A DNA stretch of 64,000 bases from Sphingomonas ginsenosidimutans (GTDB lineage: Bacteria; Pseudomonadota; Alphaproteobacteria; Sphingomonadales; Sphingomonadaceae): NCBI RefSeq assembly GCF_002374835.1, contig NZ_NWVD01000001.1, positions 62,001 through 126,000 on the forward strand. Direction: 5' to 3'. Below, piece by piece: positions 58,943 to 64,000 of this stretch. Position numbers and translations under genes: made by a program. Within the stretch, counting starts at the first letter, position 1. Every line of letters begins with the position of its first letter. The notes under the pieces were generated by a model. It was not told where the DNA came from, did no database searches, and was given only the letters and a program-made list of their open reading frames with translations.

Positions 58943-59650
58943 TCAGTCCGCGCCGGCGAGAATGGCGGACATGAGCGCGGCGCGACGGTCCGGCGGGGCC
59001 GTCGCGTCGATGCGTTGCGCGATACACGTTGCGATGCCGGTTACCTGCGCGACGGCGAAGCTGACGCCGTGCAGGTTGCGCATCGGCGCGACGCCCTCGA
59101 TCGGGCGGGGATAGCCCGCGGCGCGCACCGCATTCGGCGCCCTAGCGATGCGCCAAGCCGCGCGTGGACAGTCCCAGTCCAGCTCCACACCCAGCACGTC
59201 GGGCAAGGCACCCGGCCAGCACGGACCGTCCCCGGCCGTGCGGGCGGCGACGATCAGCACGCCCGCGGCAGCGGCTTCAGCAGTGACGGCGGCGAAGGCG
59301 TCGCGGTGCGCGGCGTTGATTGAACCCAGGCTGAGGTTCACGATGTTCGCGCGCGCGGCAATGCTCCACCGGATCGCGGCGATCAGCGCGGCGGCGGACG
59401 CGCGCAACGCATCGTGGAAGACGCGCACGGTCAGCAGATCGGCATCGGGCGCGCGTTCCTGGATCGCGGCGGTGACGGCGGTGCCGTGTCCCAGCCGGTC
59501 GAGCAGCGCATCCGGCGCGTCGTCGATCCGCCCCTCACGGTCGATCGCTACGCCGCCGGCCAACCGCGCCGCGTCGATGTGCGGATGGCGGGGGTGCACG
59601 CCGCTGTCGATGATTGCGACGCTGATGCCGCGTCCGGTGGCGGGCGTCAT
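58943..59650 (-). CDS. qhpE: subtilisin-like protease for amine dehydrogenase gamma-subunit leader (QhpE)
   Basis: 235 residues, S8 family, small and without signal peptide or prodomain, so cytoplasmic. Triad: Asp15 (VAIIDSGVHP), His55 (LGHGTAV), Ser197 (LHGVSFAVAQVTG). The loop that normally carries the oxyanion Asn (AGN) reads AARTAGDG here, so that residue may be replaced. In the known quinohemoprotein amine dehydrogenase system QhpE removes the gamma-subunit leader after cross-linking. The start overlaps qhpF (ATGA). It is the last gene of the operon. Confidence 0.88.
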   Translation of the reverse strand: MTPATGRGISVAIIDSGVHPRHPHIDAARLAGGVAIDREGRIDDAPDALLDRLGHGTAVTAAIQERAPDADLLTVRVFHDALRASAAALIAAIRWSIAARANIVNLSLGSINAAHRDAFAAVTAEAAAAGVLIVAARTAGDGPCWPGALPDVLGVELDWDCPRAAWRIARAPNAVRAAGYPRPIEGVAPMRNLHGVSFAVAQVTGIATCIAQRIDATAPPDRRAALMSAILAGAD

Positions 59651-61356
59651 ATGGCGGAGGCAAGGTCTGGTTGCGTCACATCCGCGCGGCCGTCCGCGAT
59701 GCGCACGATCATGTCGGCGCGCGCGGCTAGCGACGGTTTGTGCGTGATGACGATCAGCGTGACGTCGGGCATCGCCGCGCGCAGCCGCCCGGCCACCAGC
59801 GCCTCCGTCTCCTCATCCAGCGCCGACGTGGGCTCGTCGAGGATCAGCACGTCGGGACGGCGCAGCACCGCGCGCGCCAGCGCCACCCGCTGGCGTTCGC
59901 CTGCGGAGAGGGCGTGGCCGCGTTCGCCGGTGCGGGTCGCCAGTCCCTGCGGCAGGCGCGCGACCAGCGTGTCGAGGCCGGCGACATGGATCGCCCCGGC
60001 GATGCGATCGGCGTCGACGGCATCGAGGCCGAAGGCGATGTTCGCGGCGATCGTGTCGTTGAAGACGTGCGGTGCCTGCTCGATCAGGATGATCCGCCGG
60101 CGCAAGTCGTCGAGCCGCACGTCGCGGATATCGGTGCCGTCGATCAGGATGCGCCCGGCGTCGACATCGTGATAGCGGACCAGCAGATCCGCCAGCGTCG
60201 ACTTGCCGACGCCGCTCGGCCCCAGGATCGCGCAGAAGGCGCCGGCGGGAATGGTGAGGTCGATATCGTTCAGCACCGCGTCGCGATCGTGGCGTTTCGC
60301 GACATGGTCGAAGCGGATGTCGCGGGTGATCGGCGGCAGTTCGTGCGCATCATTGGCGTCGGTGACGTCGGGGGGCGTATCGAACAGCGCGAAGATGCGG
60401 GCCAGCGACACGCGCGTGGAGGCGAGGCCCGAACCCAGCCCCATCAGCACCTGGATCGGCGCGAACAGCCGCCCCTGATAGGTCATGAACGCCACCAGCG
60501 TGCCGATCGTCATGGTGCCGTCGACGATCATGGTGCCGCCGTACAGCACCACGGCGGCGGTGGAGGCGGTCAGGAGCGTACCGGGGAGCGCGCCGGTGGC
60601 GAAGGAGGTGAGCTGCATCCGCAGCATCGCGGTGACGAAGGCGCGGTTGTGACTGCCGAAACGCGCCACTTCGCGTTCGCCGGCGCGCAGCGCGGTGACG
60701 GTGCGCATCCCCATGACGGTGTCGACCAGGAAGCTGCCGAGATCGGCGCCGCGTTCGCGCATGTCGCGCGTTTGCGCGGTCAGGCGGCGCTGGCACAGCA
60801 CGAAGGCGGCGACGCAGGCGGGGAGGAGGAGGGTGCCGACGACGAACAGGCGCCAGTTGAGCCACAGCATCAGCGCGATGCTGCCGAAGAGGAACAGCAC
60901 GTTGCCGAGCACGGACAACAGGGTATCGGCGGCGACGCGCTGCACGTCGCTGACGTCGCTGTTGATGCGCGACATGAGATCGCCGAGGCGGAAACCGGCG
61001 AAAAAGCGCGGTGACAGCGTCTGCAGATGGCGCAACAATGCGACGCGAATGTCGTACAGCATCGCCGCGGACAGCGCGACATAGCGGTAGCTGGCGAGCA
61101 TGTTGAGCACGAAACCGACGAGCGTCACGCCGAGCAGCGCGCCGGAAATGATCGCCAGCATGGGCAGATCGTGCCGCATCAGCGCGTCGTCGATCATCAG
61201 TTTCGACAGATAGGGCTGCGCCAGATTGAGCGCGGTGGAGGCAAGACTGATCGCCAGCACGACGAAAAGGCGCGGCGCGTAAGGGCGCAGATAGCGTCCG
61301 AGGCGGCGATAGGTGCGCCAGTCGGCGACCGCCGGCGGGGGAACGGGCGGGGTCAT
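59647..61356 (-). CDS. qhpF: ABC exporter for the amine dehydrogenase gamma subunit (QhpF)
   Basis: 569 residues. Six-helix membrane domain (~20-320: LFVVLAISLASTALNLAQPY, LGNVLFLFGSIALMLWLNWR) and an intact ATP-binding domain with Walker A GPSGVGKST, signature LSAGERQRV, Walker B LILDEPTSALDEE and H-loop THKPS. No N-terminal peptidase domain, which fits the separate protease QhpE. It exports the folded, cross-linked gamma subunit to the periplasm. The start overlaps the qhpG stop (ATGA), choosing ATG at 61356. Confidence 0.88.
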   Translation of the reverse strand: MTPPVPPPAVADWRTYRRLGRYLRPYAPRLFVVLAISLASTALNLAQPYLSKLMIDDALMRHDLPMLAIISGALLGVTLVGFVLNMLASYRYVALSAAMLYDIRVALLRHLQTLSPRFFAGFRLGDLMSRINSDVSDVQRVAADTLLSVLGNVLFLFGSIALMLWLNWRLFVVGTLLLPACVAAFVLCQRRLTAQTRDMRERGADLGSFLVDTVMGMRTVTALRAGEREVARFGSHNRAFVTAMLRMQLTSFATGALPGTLLTASTAAVVLYGGTMIVDGTMTIGTLVAFMTYQGRLFAPIQVLMGLGSGLASTRVSLARIFALFDTPPDVTDANDAHELPPITRDIRFDHVAKRHDRDAVLNDIDLTIPAGAFCAILGPSGVGKSTLADLLVRYHDVDAGRILIDGTDIRDVRLDDLRRRIILIEQAPHVFNDTIAANIAFGLDAVDADRIAGAIHVAGLDTLVARLPQGLATRTGERGHALSAGERQRVALARAVLRRPDVLILDEPTSALDEETEALVAGRLRAAMPDVTLIVITHKPSLAARADMIVRIADGRADVTQPDLASAI

Positions 61357-62357
61357 GCGGCGTCCGAACGGGGCAAAAGGTCGAAATCGCGCAGGACGTA
61401 ACGAGGAGCGGGCATCGCCGAGAGGCGGTGCGTGCACGTTTCATGGCCCCGGATCAGCGCATCATGCGCGGTGCGCCACCAGTGACCGGCCCCGCCGGAA
61501 CGATAGAACGGCACGCATAACGCCAGGTGGCGACGCATCGTGGCCAGCAGCATCGCGTCATAATGCGCGATCAGCGCCGCCCGATCGCCCCCCGAAGCGA
61601 TTCCGGCGACCACCGCGGCGGCCAGGATCGCGGCGCGGACCGTCTGCGCGGTCCCGTCCCCGCCGATCGGATCGAACGCGATCGCCGCCGAGCCGCAGCC
61701 GATCCAGTCCTCCCCGCCGGTCGCCACGGCAAGCCGCGGCACGGGATCGAAGATGGCGGTCGCTTCGTCGGTCAGAATGATGCGCGCGGCGACGTGCCGG
61801 CTGCGGTCGCACGCTTCGTCCAGCGGCAGCCCGACCGACAGCAGCGAGCCGGTGCGCGCGCCGCACGGAATCAGGAACAGCCAGCCGGCGTCGAGCGATT
61901 CGATCCAGCAATCGCGCGCGTCACCGTCGTGGCGCAGCAGCACCGACGCGGCGGTCGCGATCCGCGCGCCGAAGCGGGTCGGGGCGGGGAGCGCGCGCGG
62001 ATCGGTGCGGATCGTCATCGCGGCCGGCGTGGTGTCGCGTGACGCGGGAAGGTCGGCAAGCGTCGCCAGCGCGGCGGCGTCGACGACCAGCGCATCGTGC
62101 GGCATCGCAACCGGATCGCCGCCGCCCCATGCGACGATGCGCCGCGCTATCCGGGGGGCGTCCACGAACAGATCGGCGCGGTCCATCACATCGCGGATCA
62201 GCGCCACCGCCGCGCCGCTGAGCATCACCGCGGGCGCGCGGCGGCGTTCGTATGCGGCCGTGGTGACCGCCAGTCCGCGACGGGCGAGGAGATGCGCGCA
62301 ACAGGCCGCGGCGATGCCGCCCCCCGCGATCGTGACCCCGAACGCCGCCTCCGCCAT
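61353..62357 (-). CDS. qhpG: FAD-dependent monooxygenase for CTQ formation (QhpG)
   Basis: 334 residues. The FAD-binding start is VTIAGGGIAAACCAHLLARR; the second FAD site is VATGGEDWIGCGSAAIAFDP then IGGDGTAQTVRAAILAAAVV (the GD motif). In the known pathway QhpG dihydroxylates the Trp that becomes the quinone of cysteine tryptophylquinone. Family membership alone gives a flavin monooxygenase/halogenase-like protein; the specific name comes from the operon. The ATG lies two bases after the qhpB stop. Confidence 0.85.
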   Translation of the reverse strand: MAEAAFGVTIAGGGIAAACCAHLLARRGLAVTTAAYERRRAPAVMLSGAAVALIRDVMDRADLFVDAPRIARRIVAWGGGDPVAMPHDALVVDAAALATLADLPASRDTTPAAMTIRTDPRALPAPTRFGARIATAASVLLRHDGDARDCWIESLDAGWLFLIPCGARTGSLLSVGLPLDEACDRSRHVAARIILTDEATAIFDPVPRLAVATGGEDWIGCGSAAIAFDPIGGDGTAQTVRAAILAAAVVAGIASGGDRAALIAHYDAMLLATMRRHLALCVPFYRSGGAGHWWRTAHDALIRGHETCTHRLSAMPAPRYVLRDFDLLPRSDAA

Positions 62358-62359
62358 CG

Positions 62360-63460
62360 TTATTGCGAGACGACCATCCCGGCCATCGTCGCGTCGTTGC
62401 CGATGTCCCAGGTCTTCTCCAGCTTCAGCGTCTTTGTGTCATAGACTTCGATATCGAAGCTGGCGCCGTAGATGTACAGCTTCGTCCCGTCGCCCGACAT
62501 GCCCAGCTGGAAGCGCGAGCGGCACGGGAATTCCGCCGTTTCCACCAGCTTGTCGGTGGTCAGGTCGAAGTGCCAGAATTCGCACCTTTTGTTGCCGAGC
62601 GTCCCCGTCGTCGCGACGGTATAGCCGTGCTTGCCGTCGGGCGTGACCTCCAGCCCGGCGAGCAGCGCCGAGGCCGGGCCGATCGGCGCGAAGGTGAAGC
62701 GGCGCGACGTCAGGTCGAAGCGCGCCACCCCGAACACCTTGTTGTGGACGTAAGGGTCGGCGGCGTTGAACAGCGACACGAACTGCGTCGGCGAACGCAG
62801 CGCCCCCACCCCGCCAAAGAACATGACGTTTTCGAACCCGCCCAGATCGGACTTGGCCAGGTCGAACCGCTCCACCGCCTTGAGATCGGCGGTCGCGACG
62901 ACGATCACCTTGTCGCGGAACACGTACAGGAAGCGCGCGTCGGGAGAGATCGCATAGGCGGCGCGATAGGGCACGCCGGGCGTATCGTCCTCCGCCGCCA
63001 TGTCGACCGCGCGCACGACCTTGTGCAGTTTCAGATCGACGACGGTATATTGCGGCTTGCCGATGCGATAGCGGTCGACATCCTTGTCGATGCGTTCGGC
63101 GACGGTGTAGAAATAGCGGCCCGCCGCATCGGTGACCCCGCCGTAGAAGCGGTATCTCGTCGTCGGCGTGTTCAGGCTGAAGCTGTCGGTGATGCGCCCG
63201 GTCGCCACGTCATAGGTCTCGATCCCGCCGGTGGTGATCGTGGAGACGTAGATGCGCTTGCGATCCGCCGATTCGTGCAGCCCGGTCGGCAGCCCGGTGG
63301 CGAGCGGGATGCGGCGCGTGACCTGCCCGGTGGCTTCGTCGAACAGCAGCAGGACATTGGGATAGCCGCCCATGTAGAGCGTGCCGGCGGACGATGCCGC
63401 GGGCAACAGGAGGGCGGCGAGGGAGGCGCAGAGCGCCGCGGCGGTGCGAACCATGGTCAT
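62360..63460 (-). CDS. qhpB: quinohemoprotein amine dehydrogenase beta subunit
   Basis: 366 residues with a signal peptide (MVRTAAALCASLAALLLPAA, cleavage near SSAG). The rest is a seven-bladed beta-propeller of the YVTN type: TLYMGGYPNVLLLFDEATGQ, PTGLHESADRKRIYVSTITT, TDAAGRYFYTVAERIDKDVD, SPDARFLYVFRDKVIVV, TPDGKHGYTVATTG, SGDGTKLYIYG. It is the beta subunit of the periplasmic enzyme that oxidises primary amines to aldehydes, completing the alpha (diheme) and gamma (CTQ) subunits. ATG at 63460 has AGGA at ~11 bp; ATG at 63454 is possible. Confidence 0.9.
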   Translation of the reverse strand: MTMVRTAAALCASLAALLLPAASSAGTLYMGGYPNVLLLFDEATGQVTRRIPLATGLPTGLHESADRKRIYVSTITTGGIETYDVATGRITDSFSLNTPTTRYRFYGGVTDAAGRYFYTVAERIDKDVDRYRIGKPQYTVVDLKLHKVVRAVDMAAEDDTPGVPYRAAYAISPDARFLYVFRDKVIVVATADLKAVERFDLAKSDLGGFENVMFFGGVGALRSPTQFVSLFNAADPYVHNKVFGVARFDLTSRRFTFAPIGPASALLAGLEVTPDGKHGYTVATTGTLGNKRCEFWHFDLTTDKLVETAEFPCRSRFQLGMSGDGTKLYIYGASFDIEVYDTKTLKLEKTWDIGNDATMAGMVVSQ

Positions 63461-63509
63461 CGGGCGGTGCATCCTGAACGGGAGGACAAGCGGCGCGGCG
63501 ATCACGCGA

Positions 63510-63839
63510 TCACGGGAAGACGAGGTCGAGGTTGCGCCAGTCCTTGGTCGCGACCGCGCAATTGCTGGCCCAGTCGGGCGAGTAATTGACGTGATCGGGC
63601 ACCTGCACCGGCCAGAAACAGGTGACGTAGCAATCGTAGATGTCGCGTTCGACCGGCTGGCACAGCCCCGCGGTGCCGCCGCCGGCATCGACTTCCCAAC
63701 CGGGCGAGAAGGCGAGCGAACAGCCCATCGGGACGTGCGGGCGCGGTTGCTGCTGCAGGGCGACCACGTCCTCTTCCAGCAGCGATGCGGCTTCGTCGAT
63801 CCGCGCGGCCTTTTTGTTGAGCGGACGAAGATGCTTCAT
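63510..63839 (-). CDS. qhpC: quinohemoprotein amine dehydrogenase gamma subunit (CTQ peptide)
   Basis: 109 residues: a hydrophilic leader (MKHLRPLNKKAARIDEAASL onward, ~28-33 aa) then the mature peptide. Taking Cys40 as mature Cys7, the spacing gives Cys7-Glu16, Cys27-Asp33, Cys41-Asp49 and Cys37-Trp43, exactly the three thioether cross-links and the tryptophylquinone of the known enzyme. It is a ribosomally made, multiply modified peptide that leaves the cell folded. Start overlaps the qhpD stop (ATGA). Confidence 0.95.
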   Translation of the reverse strand: MKHLRPLNKKAARIDEAASLLEEDVVALQQQPRPHVPMGCSLAFSPGWEVDAGGGTAGLCQPVERDIYDCYVTCFWPVQVPDHVNYSPDWASNCAVATKDWRNLDLVFP

Positions 63840-64000
63840 GACAGCGCCTTTCGTTGAGCGAAGCGTTCGAGGAAGGCCGGGTTCTTCACCGCCAGTTCGC
63901 CGTAGATGCGCAGGCAGCGGTCGGTCCATTCGCGGATCCAGTCGCAATAATGGAGGTTCGCGTGGCCGGTATCGCCGTAGCGCACGAACGCTTCGTGATG
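63836..64000 (-). CDS. qhpD: radical SAM thioether maturase QhpD, C-terminal end (cut by window)
   Basis: Only the last 54 residues are visible: HHEAFVRYGDTGHANLHYCD then WIREWTDRCLRIYGELAVKN and PAFLERFAQRKALS. A TGA stop overlaps the qhpC ATG (ATGA). No radical SAM motif is in view; the name rests on position directly before qhpC, where QhpD (which installs the three Cys-to-Asp/Glu thioether bonds) is encoded in known operons. qhpA (diheme alpha subunit) is expected further upstream, outside the window. Confidence 0.75.
   Translation of the reverse strand, partial: HHEAFVRYGDTGHANLHYCDWIREWTDRCLRIYGELAVKNPAFLERFAQRKALS

Noticed and set aside
1..64000. CRISPR array or complete insertion sequence
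   Set aside because: No regularly spaced direct repeats and no transposase-like reading frame were seen; the only mobile traces are the fragments at 3323-4395.

Overview
The window is GC-rich, densely packed alphaproteobacterial DNA and most resembles a sphingomonad. It has two large TonB-dependent receptors beside hydrolase and sulfotransferase genes, a heme-PAS FixL with FixJ, an Mla-type lipid transporter, NodT-type efflux and many TetR/LysR regulators. Genes are tightly packed, with many ATGA/GTGA/TGATG overlaps. The assignment rests on gene content and recognised motifs only; no database was searched.

Left part (1-18.7 kb). The end of an Mla-type lipid transporter operon (mlaF, mlaD, auxiliary lipoprotein) is followed by a convergent cyclophilin and a tRNA-Ser(GGA). 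Directly 3' of the tRNA lies a 1.4-kb scar in which fragments of a P4-type integrase, a TraA relaxase/helicase and an MFS drug transporter are butted together. Next come an SDR/quinone-oxidoreductase pair divergent from a TetR gene with two matching operators, a haloacid dehalogenase with a hotdog thioesterase, and an RND efflux system (tetR, adaptor, permease, divergent nodT-type outer-membrane factor) with the same GTGAC-N14-GTCAC operator in both promoter regions. A cobalamin riboswitch with a 20-bp palindrome at its promoter then controls a DUF1852 gene and a MetE-C-like gene, together the folate-independent methionine synthase pair MesX/MesD.

Centre (18.7-37.5 kb). This looks like a cyanophycin/arginine(-lysine) utilisation locus: a TonB receptor, an exported fusion of cyanophycinase with isoaspartyl peptidase, an Lrp/AsnC regulator, and an opposed operon astC-astD-astA-hglS-ydiJ that combines succinyltransferase-pathway enzymes with the 2-oxoadipate to D-2-hydroxyglutarate to 2-oxoglutarate steps. 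A signal-peptide-bearing M14 desuccinylase-like gene lies upstream. An alcohol/aldehyde dehydrogenase pair follows, with an AcoR-like regulator that lacks the AAA+ domain.

Oxygen module (37.1-47.3 kb). A lone receiver, FixJ, a heme-type FixL, hemN, cydX (34 aa), cydB and cydA lie in one direction, with cydDC divergent. This is a self-contained low-oxygen unit, with sensing, heme synthesis, bd oxidase and its assembly exporter adjacent.

Right part (47.3-64 kb). A TolC/HlyD/ABC export set has an ATP-binding domain that has lost every catalytic motif. It is followed by a LysR gene, a DsbA-like isomerase, a c-type cytochrome, a TPR-sulfotransferase and a second TonB receptor. The window ends inside a coupled qhp operon (qhpD-C-B-G-F-E) for quinohemoprotein amine dehydrogenase. 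The gamma-subunit cross-link residues of CTQ biogenesis match the known spacing exactly.
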